Assembly (NCBI GenBank): GCA_019918135.1
Contig: WBZZ01006973.1
Span: 152,501 to 175,000 of the forward strand
Reading direction: 5' to 3'
Source of the DNA: Paulinella micropora
Taxonomy: Eukaryota; Cercozoa; Imbricatea; Euglyphida; Paulinellidae
DNA: 22,500 nt
The translations under genes were made by a program, and so were the position numbers. Shown here one piece after another: positions 9,713-17,600 of this stretch. The notes beneath the pieces are model-generated. The model had not been told where the DNA came from and made no database searches. It saw nothing but the letters and a program-made list of their open reading frames with translations. The first letter of the stretch is position 1; each line of letters opens with the position of its first letter.

Positions 9713-9888
9713 TGTGAGACTAACTTAATAATCTGCCGTATACTTGCTGTGTCCTACAGTAGATATTTTATTGAGAAAAGGGCGCCAGGGGACGGCCCGA
9801 TTATATACTACGTAATGGCTCTAACGACACACATTACATATGCCGGCCCATACTGACTATCCGGTTAATTATATTAATAGGTCTAACA
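9713..9888 (-). repeat. 5' LTR of the copia-type element (176 bp)
   Basis: Starts TGTTAGACC and ends GTCTCACA on the minus strand, matching the copy at 896-1084 except for about five substitutions and a few indels. The minus strand has a TATATAA box at about 9801-9808. As the upstream LTR it would carry the promoter for the element RNA, firing leftwards. Confidence 0.92.
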
Positions 9889-9920
9889 GTGACTCGATAT
9901 TTAATAATATAAACGTCTAT
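9889..9920. other. 32-bp spacer between two head-to-head 5' LTRs
   Basis: Begins with GTGAC, the right copy of the copia target-site duplication (9889-9893), then AT-rich sequence. The copia-type 5' LTR lies to its left and the gypsy-type 5' LTR to its right, with transcription expected to diverge from here. Confidence 0.85.
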
Positions 9921-10157
9921 TGTAGGCATCACCCCCCGGATAGCCGGTAAAAAATACCTTTTCCTGGTGACAGGTGCACCAGCTTGTTTTTCAGTATTAT
10001 TTGTCCGGATTGGACCTGATGCCATTTTATTCCTGGTCTGTTGCCGTTTTCCTTTTTGGCTTCACTGAGCTAATACAACGAGACATCATTCTCATTCTTG
10101 AGGACTGTGTTTGGTTGTATTACCGACTTTTTACGAGCTATCGTTGGGGGCATTACA
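9921..10157 (+). repeat. 5' LTR of the gypsy-type element (237 bp)
   Basis: Starts TGTAGG and ends ATTACA, so it has TG...CA ends. Compared with 20518-20753 it differs by about three substitutions and one indel, all within the first 38 bp; the remaining 200 bp are identical. It contains a small hairpin with arms CTGGTG and CACCAG. No clear TATA box or AATAAA signal was found inside it. A short open frame of about 67 codons in each LTR is probably incidental. Confidence 0.95.
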
Positions 10158-10159
10158 TT

Positions 10160-10174
10160 TGGAGTCCACATCAC
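10160..10174 (+). promoter_or_regulatory. Candidate primer-binding site, tRNA not identified
   Basis: TGGAGTCCACATCAC starts two bases after the LTR and begins with TGG, the complement of the tRNA CCA end. The position is right. The matching tRNA cannot be named without the host tRNA set. Confidence 0.5.
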
Positions 10175-10201
10175 TAGGGTGATTTCTTTCTGCTTTGCCA
10201 C

Positions 10202-10233
10202 ACAGGCAACAGAGTGAATTTTCACTGACCTGT
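10202..10233 (+). promoter_or_regulatory. Leader stem-loop of the gypsy-type element
   Basis: Outer arms ACAGG (10202-10206) and CCTGT (10229-10233) enclose an inner perfect stem AGTGAA/TTCACT (10213-10226) with a TT loop; the bulges are unequal. It lies 45 bases past the 5' LTR, where retroelements often carry packaging or dimerisation structures. Function is inferred from position only. Confidence 0.55.
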
Positions 10234-10943
10234 CTCACACGGGGACGTCAGACGAAAACAAATACTCCAACGCAGCTCCCTCATAACTCTTTCACAAAAC
10301 AAATAATTTGATTGGTCTCAAGCAGGTGTCTCGTACCCTCTAGCCCAATCAGTATCTGTGTGCTCACAAGGAGACATCAGATACAAACTCTCTGTCGTTC
10401 TTGCTGTTCTCACACAGAGACCAAGAAGAAGGAGGTGGACAGAAGAGTGAAGGAACACACACAAAACACAAACAAGCATAGGGACAGGAGCACAACACTC
10501 TACCCTTCTAGTTTGTGCATTTATCTGCATTATCTCACACATACGTCAGAGTATTTTTGCAAATCTCTGATCGTTTTCTAAAGGTAGGTCTGAGAACCTA
10601 TCCGACCGACTGTCGACTTCTCAAGGAGAGCTTTTCTAGCTTCTCTATTACTATCTGTGTGTAGGTCCAAGTGCCTCATACTAGATACAATATAGAAAAG
10701 AAGGAGGAGAAAGTAATCTGAGTAAGGAGAACAAGAAATCGGAGAAAGTCTCAAAGACTATTTTTCTCAAACAAAAACAAACATACAAACAGTGTTTCAT
10801 AGAGGACAGGGAATCTTATCCTACCCTCTCTATTAGTTTCTCTCTTCACTAGTCAATCGACTGAAGGAGGAACAGAACACAAACGAACAAAAACCAAACA
10901 TAGGAGCTGACACTGTCCTCCTGTTGATCACTACTACGACATC

Positions 10944-13673
10944 ATGTCGACAGAGACCGCCGAAGTGAGTGAATTCTCGGAGGCAGATCAAAGAAGAGAA
11001 GAAGAAGAAGCAGGAGGAGGAGGAGGAGGAAGAGGATTGAATGAAGGAGGAGGAGGAGGATTGAATGAAGGAGGAGGAGATGAAGGAGTAGGAGGAGGAG
11101 TAGAAGAGGGCTGGGATGATGAAGGAAGATATGGAGGAGACGAAGATGAAGGAGGATTTGAACAAGAAGAGACGGGAGGAGGAGGAGCATATGGTAATCC
11201 CTTACCACCTGCCTACACGGGAGGAGGAGGACGAAAAATGATCGACTTGATTCATAGTGATGGAGAGGAGATCACAGTGGAGGAACAACAGTGGGTGCAA
11301 GACCACTATGACCTCACTAAAAAAGAGTTTGATAACAAGATGGGGGTAGAGAAGGATACCTATGTGTGGATCCCTCAGGATCAAAGAAGAGAGAAAAGTC
11401 GTGCTAAAAAGGATGTCTATATCCTATTATCAAACACAGCACAGCTCCTCGGCAAACTGGTCTCTGATCCAGAAGAGAGAAAGAAGATACAGCATATCAA
11501 GTTTGGGGACACACACACCCACCTTGAATTACTCGATGCTATCTTTGGGGTGTACACTCAAACCCTGATTTGGGAACGTACATACGGCCCACGATGTGAG
11601 GGTTACCTCCAGTACACAAACCCAAGAGCAACGGCCAGATTCCTCGCGACTGGTCAGGAGGCAGTCGATGTAACAAAAATGAAGACCAATCTGGGTTCGA
11701 AAAACTCGAGTGGTATATTTCATTTTTTTACAATGGAAATAAAGGCCTTGGAGGAGGGGAAGGCAGAGATGGAAAAAAGCATTAAGGCAGCAGGAGAAAC
11801 TCATCCTGTGATTGATGAGTTAGAGAAGACCGACAGAGTTCTGACCAAGATCAGACTGTTGATGGGTGCGTTACTGCACAAGGAGGCATGGAAGAGATGG
11901 ATTCCTACCAAGGATCACTCTGTCCTTAAATCACTTAGTAACGCACCACCGGTCGCCAACAAAGCAGGTGTTGACCAATATGTGGAGAAATATAATTTTC
12001 TCAGATCTGCTTCTGAATTGGTGGCCTTTATCACTCATGCTCAAAAGCTGGTGATATCTGAGAAGAAGAAGGCGAAAGAGAATGAGGAGTTCGAGAAGAC
12101 GATGAGACTGGAAAGAATGAAAGCAAAAGTGAGTGGTGCAAAGACACACCCTCCGACATATTTGACCCCACCAGCTCCTGCCCCACCAGCCCCTGCACCC
12201 TCGGGCTCAACTACGGTGGTGGTCACAAACACGGAGAAGAAGGACAGACAGAACATCATAAATGCCTTCAAGGGGAAGAAAGGAGGAGTGGCAAGTCTCA
12301 TGCTATATGCCAAGACGAGCTCAGACAAAGACTCTGATGCTTCGCTTTTGAGCAAGCTCAAAGAGATCAATGCCTGCATGAAGGCTTTTCCTTGCGACGA
12401 AACGCAGGAATACGAGGCCCTTGTTACTGTTTTTGACCAATCTCTAGTCTCGGAGGGATTTGATCTGACACAGTACAAGTTTTTGAGAAAGAAGGAGGAG
12501 ATTAAGAGAAACAATGCAACAGGCCTAGACGCTCAGTGTGAACTGGCGGTGGCCACACTCATTTCATATTTTCAATCTCATGGATACCAGCATCTCTGCA
12601 CTGGTACTCTCATAGGATTTGAAATCTTTGAGACAGTGGCGATGAGTTTGAGGAGTGCTGTTGGCTTGGCGGCGACCCTTACGGAGGTAGTTTCCTCCTA
12701 TGGGCTATTCTATGGCCGCAAGTCGATCATCCTCTATTTCTTTTCGGCGTTACACACAGTTAACCCGAGTAAGCTTACTCAGCTCATACAACAATGCTCG
12801 ACGTTTAGCTCAGTGAAGTCCAAGAACTTCCTCGAGACACACGTGTTCGAAAATACGGTTCAAAGCGTTGCTCCGTCAGCACTGTTTCAAGAAGTGATGA
12901 GTGCATGCTCAAACATGGACTCGCTCACGGAGGCACATACGGCACAGGCAGGCGGTGTACCTGTTGGCGCACAAGCCACGTACACAAACAGAGTTGCCGG
13001 TTGGAAGAGACAGAGAGAGCCAGACCTGAAGACCGCATGTTGGAGGTGGTTCGCGGGCTTGCAGTGTAAGGCACAGATGGAGAACAGAGACTGCTCTTTC
13101 AATCATGATAGGCAGAACCCAACAGCAAGGGCAAATTTTCTGAGCAGGACGGAAGGCAAGGAACCGGGCCTTTTCAATATGCTTCAGATTGCCGCTGTGA
13201 ACGAAGGTTGGTATGCCAATATGTGTGATGATGAGGAGTTACGAGAGGCAATCATTACCTACATGAAGAGGATGAAGGAGAAGAAGGAGGAAAGGGAGAG
13301 ACAAAAGAACTTAAAGGCCTCTCAAAGAGGACGAGAAGGAGGAGCAGAGCAGGAGGACGAGGAGGAGGAGGAGGAGGACGAGGAGGAGGAACATGGAGAG
13401 GAGCCTCGAGGTGGCAGGGAACCCCTCAGAGAGGAAGAGGAGGAGGTCGGGGATATACCCCTTATGGAGGGAGAGCTGTTCGAGCTCCAGCCCCCCCACC
13501 CAGAGGAGGAGGAGGCTCGTGGGCAAGCTCCAACCCGAATTTCGGTCGAGCTCAGGCCTACAACACTGCCTCGGAGACCGATACGTCATCCTACCCGGAC
13601 ACTACTCAAGGTAATCGTTTCGAGGTGGTGGAATGACTGGAGGGGGAAGAAGAGAGGAAGGAGAAGACTGTGA
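10944..13673 (+). CDS. Gag-like structural protein with CCCH zinc finger (909 codons)
   Basis: This first ORF of the element has an ATG at 10944 and should make the particle protein that packages the RNA. Residues 20-95 are Gly/Glu-rich low complexity coded by GGA/GAG repeats. Residues 100-400 are mainly helical and charged, followed by a proline-rich hinge (about 403-419, PPAPAPPAPAPSG) and a second globular part at about 430-660. Residues 699-721 carry Cys-x8-Cys-x8-Cys-x3-His, a CCCH-type zinc finger with an adjacent CWRWF, in place of the usual Gag CCHC knuckle. Residues 775-835 are Lys/Glu-rich and fall in a GAG/GGA tract. Beyond that the zero frame may not be the functional one: the -1 frame gives an RGG-rich tail. 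At 909 residues it is about twice the usual gypsy Gag size. Gag identity rests on position and the zinc finger; the core was not matched to a named family. Confidence 0.85.
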   Translation: MSTETAEVSEFSEADQRREEEEAGGGGGGRGLNEGGGGGLNEGGGDEGVGGGVEEGWDDEGRYGGDEDEGGFEQEETGGGGAYGNPLPPAYTGGGGRKMIDLIHSDGEEITVEEQQWVQDHYDLTKKEFDNKMGVEKDTYVWIPQDQRREKSRAKKDVYILLSNTAQLLGKLVSDPEERKKIQHIKFGDTHTHLELLDAIFGVYTQTLIWERTYGPRCEGYLQYTNPRATARFLATGQEAVDVTKMKTNLGSKNSSGIFHFFTMEIKALEEGKAEMEKSIKAAGETHPVIDELEKTDRVLTKIRLLMGALLHKEAWKRWIPTKDHSVLKSLSNAPPVANKAGVDQYVEKYNFLRSASELVAFITHAQKLVISEKKKAKENEEFEKTMRLERMKAKVSGAKTHPPTYLTPPAPAPPAPAPSGSTTVVVTNTEKKDRQNIINAFKGKKGGVASLMLYAKTSSDKDSDASLLSKLKEINACMKAFPCDETQEYEALVTVFDQSLVSEGFDLTQYKFLRKKEEIKRNNATGLDAQCELAVATLISYFQSHGYQHLCTGTLIGFEIFETVAMSLRSAVGLAATLTEVVSSYGLFYGRKSIILYFFSALHTVNPSKLTQLIQQCSTFSSVKSKNFLETHVFENTVQSVAPSALFQEVMSACSNMDSLTEAHTAQAGGVPVGAQATYTNRVAGWKRQREPDLKTACWRWFAGLQCKAQMENRDCSFNHDRQNPTARANFLSRTEGKEPGLFNMLQIAAVNEGWYANMCDDEELREAIITYMKRMKEKKEERERQKNLKASQRGREGGAEQEDEEEEEEDEEEEHGEEPRGGREPLREEEEEVGDIPLMEGELFELQPPHPEEEEARGQAPTRISVELRPTTLPRRPIRHPTRTLLKVIVSRWWNDWRGKKRGRRRL
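10996..11185 (+). repeat. GGA-rich low-complexity tract at the Gag N-terminus
   Basis: Repeated GGA and GAA triplets code poly-Gly/Glu. The tract produces long Leu/Ser-rich shadow frames on the minus strand, which are not genes. Confidence 0.9.
13235..13636 (+). other. Overlapping -1 open frame: alternative RGG-rich Gag tail
   Basis: Register 2 is open for 133 codons, has no ATG, and ends at TGA 13634-13636. After a basic stretch (KRTRRRSRAGG) it reads as RGG/GRG repeats with RGRGGGRGYTPYGG, then a polar tail ending NRFEVVE. This looks more like a nucleic-acid-binding Gag C-terminus than the Glu-rich zero-frame reading. It is in the same register as the protease ORF that begins right after the TGA. 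A -1 shift anywhere from 13235 to about 13390, or an indel in the GGA tract, would join Gag to it. The choice between recoding, mutation and assembly error is open. Confidence 0.65.
13318..13394 (+). repeat. Second GGA/GAG-rich tract in Gag
   Basis: Near-perfect GAG repeats with interspersed GAC and GCA. It codes Glu in the zero frame and Gly/Arg in the -1 frame. It is the likeliest place for length slippage or frame switching. Confidence 0.88.
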
Positions 13674-14632
13674 AGTTTAACCCTAAAGTCACAGTGCTTT
13701 CTAATGCTGTTGTGCAGACTGGGCCAACGCTTCCTCTATGTGAAAACAAAGATGTGGGTACACAGAGACTGCAGCCCCAAGGTAGTCTCATACCCGTTCA
13801 TACAGCACGGTTACCAATGATAACTGATGCAAATAGGAAGGCGAGACTTGCGATGGAGGCGAGGAGGCCAATGGCAGACGTATCGCCTCGGCCAAGCAAA
13901 CAACCACGAACAGACTCAATGTCTACGGTCGCGGCGGGTGGCGAGCAAAAAGACAATGTGTGTACTCAAGTACCACAAGACAATGTCGCTCAAATAGTAA
14001 ACGCACCAGTACCGCAGAATAATAAAAATGTTAATGAGGTGAAGCAGGAGGAGAAGAAGGAGGAGTTGAAAAACTTAGAGACAAGACTCCAAAATTTGGA
14101 ACGTAAAGTTCTTGTTCTCGCAGCCAATATACACAGGCCCGATGCTCTGTGTTATACGGAACTTTATTGTGAAACATTGAAGACAATATTAAAAGTTGGT
14201 AATGATACGATGGCGAATATTAATATTGTCGGCAGGAAGTTTTTTAATCGATACCGGGACTGGGTGGACGGAAATATGAAAAAGTCAACGGGCACTCTCA
14301 AAGGAGTGAGCAGCCGGACGGATATCACGGGAATCATCACACTGACCTTTAAATTGAAATCCGCACGAGTATACCGTATGGACCTCTATGTCGTCCCCGG
14401 TTACCACGGGTCAATATTACTATCGTATGACCAATTGGCTACGATGGGGGCTGTGATTGATTGCGCCGCACGGCGAGTGATATATGGAGTAAAAAGAGGA
14501 GAAGAGAACGATATTGATCCCTTCAACGCTACTGACTCTTATGAGGCTTATGAGCTGAGTCTAGCGACGGATCACAAAAAGATGCCATCGCACATGAGGC
14601 ACTTGAGGTGTACGTTCACCCCCATGTCGTAA
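13637..14632 (+). CDS. Aspartic protease (retropepsin-like) of the gypsy-type element
   Basis: The open frame starts after TGA 13634-13636 and ends at TAA 14630-14632. It has no ATG before 13817, so it is probably expressed as a fusion with Gag. Numbering from the GTG at 13670: residues 1-120 are low complexity, 120-150 form a likely coiled coil (EEKKEELKNLETRLQNLERK), and the protease fold follows. The active-site region is KVGNDTMANINIV with Asp179. The second half has DLYVVPGYHGSILLSYDQL and GAVID, matching the retropepsin ILG.D.L...GAVID block. Two departures stand out: Met at 181 where Gly is expected in D-T/S-G, and Ser-Tyr-Asp where Gly-x-Asp is usual. Its role would be to mature Gag and Pol. 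It lies -1 to Gag's zero frame and overlaps pol by 79 bases. Confidence 0.8.
   Translation: MEGEEERKEKTVKFNPKVTVLSNAVVQTGPTLPLCENKDVGTQRLQPQGSLIPVHTARLPMITDANRKARLAMEARRPMADVSPRPSKQPRTDSMSTVAAGGEQKDNVCTQVPQDNVAQIVNAPVPQNNKNVNEVKQEEKKEELKNLETRLQNLERKVLVLAANIHRPDALCYTELYCETLKTILKVGNDTMANINIVGRKFFNRYRDWVDGNMKKSTGTLKGVSSRTDITGIITLTFKLKSARVYRMDLYVVPGYHGSILLSYDQLATMGAVIDCAARRVIYGVKRGEENDIDPFNATDSYEAYELSLATDHKKMPSHMRHLRCTFTPMS
14554..14632 (+). other. Protease/pol overlap, -1 register change
   Basis: Both the protease frame (to the TAA at 14630) and the pol frame (open from 14554, after TGA 14551-14553) are open across these 79 bases. Pol has no ATG at its start. A -1 shift here would fuse protease to pol, and CAAAAAG at 14575-14581 is a possible but non-canonical slip site. 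The arrangement parallels the gag-pro-pol overlaps of some retroviruses. Confidence 0.7.
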
Positions 14633-17600
14633 GACCGGATGAACTGTCCTGGACCGACAATTGGGAATCCCAAGTGTGCACTGTCACAGTTCCGACATGC
14701 CATTGGGACAAAAAGTCTATTGATGACTTAATCGAGAAGCGAAAGGAGGAGATTATATGTGTCGCACAAAGAAGCCCGTCGTTGGCGAGATTCGCGGAAG
14801 GAGTAGGAACAGATGTCCATATTACTAACGGATACTGTTTCCATGCGAAAGTAGGAGAAGAAAAAAGGGAGGCGTTTGTACCAAGGAGAACGGGGCGAAT
14901 CCCGGATACTCCACCAGAAACTATTAAAAGTTTTATTACTGATTTCTGGGGTGACGAGCCCACGTGGCCGCGTTCACTGTCTGAAGTGAAGAAATGCTTA
15001 CGGACTTTATTCGAAAATAATAAGCCGTATACTATTATCCTGCCATATAATGAGAAGGCGATATGGGCGCAGGAAATAAGGGACCGGCTTATTGATCATC
15101 CTATACCGGTACCCTCTCGCAAGCAACAGCTAGTGGTGGCTTGTCGTATGGGAACTCGTGAGCAGAGCAGTGCATACAAGCGGAAGCTCAGAGACCTCGA
15201 CAAGTTGAAATTGATACCGCAAGCATTCACATGCTTTGATGGTTTTTACACCCGTAAAGCTCCTTTGCAATACGCGAGACTCATTGACATGCTGGTGGAG
15301 CTCGGTAAAGATGATGAGCCGGACACGGTCACGTATGAAAAGACGGGCCTAGATGATGTCTCGGAAGAGGACTTAGGCTTGGAGGAGGACAGAGAACCCC
15401 TCAAGCAGCATAAGCAGATGTCTGATGAAGATTTTCAAGAGGCGGCGCGGAAAATATTGGAAGAAGGAGTAGGCACGGAGAAGGAGAAGGAGCTTTTAAA
15501 AGCCAAATTAGAGGCGAACAAGGAAATTTTTGACCCTCCACATGCAGGTGGTGTCAAGCCTGAAGATTTCACTGCGGTTATTTACAAAATACCGGGTGCG
15601 GAGCCGTCACCGGCACCACGAAGGGCGAATTTGAGTATACATGAGGCGAAGATAGCGGAGGAGCTAGCAAGACAGCTGCTCAATGAGGACTTTATTGAGA
15701 GATCAACATCTCCAATAGTCTCACAACCGAGAATAGTGCCGAAGCCAGGAGGAGAATGGCGCCTGACAGTTAACTATGCTCGTGTTAACAAGGTGCTGGA
15801 GGAAGAGAGAAATCCTCTCCCGACATTAGAAGAAGGAAGGAGAGTACTGCGGAATGCAAAATTCTATTCGGTCATTGACCTTAAGAATGGCTTCTGGCAG
15901 ATACCACTGGAGGAAAAGTCCAGATGGCTGACGGCGTTTGTGGTGGGTATGGAAATATACCAATGGAAAGTGCTTCCGATGGGCCTCAAGCAAGCCCCAG
16001 GACTTTTCCAGAAGGCGATGCAGAAGATGTTGAGCAGTCAGTACGATGATTTGTCTGACGGTGGCTTTATGAGAAGGCGGGGACAGAAGGCGGGAGAATA
16101 TGCATTTTGCTATATCGATGACATTATCGTATACTCTAACACAATGGAGGAGCATATCGATCATTTGTCCGATATATTCAGGCGCATCGGAGCTTTTGGC
16201 CTGAAGTGCAATCTAAAGAAGTGTCAACTTGCCAAGACGAGTGTGACATACTTAGGGTACGAGATCTCCCATAATCGAGTCTCGATATCCAAAGAGAAGA
16301 GGGAGGAGATTATGAATCGACCGATACCGAAGAACCGCACTGAATTGCACTCATTCCTTGCGATGGCGCAATACTATAGCCAGTTTATACCCGATTGGGG
16401 TGCAACACGGGCTAAAGTGGAGAAAATGATAGATTTTGGAGACTTTGAGAAGTGGGACGAAGAGGCTTTGCAAGCGTTTCATGCGCTCAAAGATCTCATT
16501 TACAAAGACCCGAAAGACGGAGGACTGGTGTTAACGATGCCCGACTTTACGAAACAATTCGTAGTCGATACAGACGCATCTAAGTTTGCGATTGGGGCTG
16601 TATTACAACAAGAGGATGAGGAGAAGAAATTACGCCCAATCATGTTTATTAGTAGGAAGTTGTGTGCGGCGGAGAGAAACTATTGCACAAGGCAAAGAGA
16701 GGCGTTGGCGGTAGTATGGGCCCTCAAGAGGCTCAGAGAGTATTTGTGGGGAGGACCTCAATTTACTGTCAGAACTGATCATCATAACCTGTTATGGTTG
16801 ATGAATCATGAACAGACGGGACGGCTGGCGCGGTGGCAAGCGTTCTTGTCTTGTTTCGATTTTACAATGGTCCATCTACCGGGAAAGCGAAATGTGGTCG
16901 CTGATAGCCTCTCTAGGCTAGAGTTTAACTCAGAAGTATCGGCGTTGGTGTCCACGGTGGAGATGGAAGACTTGTCCACTGACAAGGTGTATGAGGTCAG
17001 CCACATTGAGGCGATGGAGATGGCGAGTGGAGTCCGATATGACCGCACAGGTCTACGGTACAGTCCACAAGGCCCGGATCACGGGATATGTTGTGAGCTA
17101 CATACCCAGGAGGACGCTGAGTGGTCCTATGAGGTATATGAGAATGCGAAGGCGAACATAAGAGAGGAAGAGGAGACGCAGGAAGTTTATGCGGAGCCTC
17201 CTCAAGAGCGGAGAAGTGACCTAGACGATGACCCGGAAAGAATCGGGGTACGGCTAGAAGATGGTACTATCCATATAGCCTCGCCTACCGCATGGAGGCA
17301 ACAACAGGCTCAAGATCCGGAGTTTAAAGAACTGATACAGTTATATCAGAACCCGGATGAGCTACGGATGACGAAAGCGATCAAAGATCAGATGAAGGAG
17401 ATGGGATGGAGAGATGGTCTACTGTGGTACAAGGGCCTTCACGGTCGCTATGCGTCACAGCCGGACAAATGGACCCTTTGGGTACCGGAGAGTCTGAGAC
17501 GATTTATATTTGTCGCAGCCCACAATTGCCCACTTTTGGCGCATCCGGGTCGACAACGAACTCATATGTTCGTAGCGAGGCGATTCTGGTGGAAGAAGAT

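Larger units (their letters stand above)
896..9888 (-). mobile_element. Degenerate Ty1/copia-type LTR retrotransposon, about 9.0 kb
   Basis: Two similar LTRs begin TGTTAGAC and end GTCTCACA on the minus strand. They bound an interior with the copia domain order gag, protease, integrase, reverse transcriptase, RNase H; integrase ahead of reverse transcriptase is what separates copia from gypsy elements. A polypurine tract abuts the 3' LTR, a plausible primer-binding site abuts the 5' LTR, and the flanks GTGAA (891-895) and GTGAC (9889-9893) look like a target-site duplication with one change. The element is long for copia, which is usually near 5 kb, because of a large gag-protease linker and about 1 kb of 3' noncoding DNA. 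At least ten frameshifts or stops interrupt the coding region, so this copy should not move by itself. Confidence 0.93.
10158..10943 (+). other. Untranslated leader of the gypsy-type element
   Basis: About 790 bases lie between the 5' LTR and the Gag ATG. The LTR is followed by TT and then TGGAGTCCACATCAC, which would be the primer-binding site if priming is by a tRNA 3' end; I could not assign the tRNA. A stem-loop lies at 10202-10233. A CTCACAC-type motif recurs at 10234, 10363, 10409 and 10534. The later part is purine-rich. Several short upstream frames exist but none looks like a gene. Confidence 0.75.

Noticed and set aside
9974..10177. 67-codon frame within the gypsy-type 5' LTR, repeated at 20570-20773
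   Set aside because: It appears in both LTRs because LTRs are duplicates, it runs past the LTR end into different sequence in each copy, and no function or family is visible.
10833..11208. Minus-strand Ser/Leu-rich frames
   Set aside because: They are shadows of the GGA-rich start of Gag.
13393..13614. Third plus-strand frame across the Gag end
   Set aside because: The third register of the GGA tract gives a Ser/Arg-rich product with no link to a neighbouring domain.
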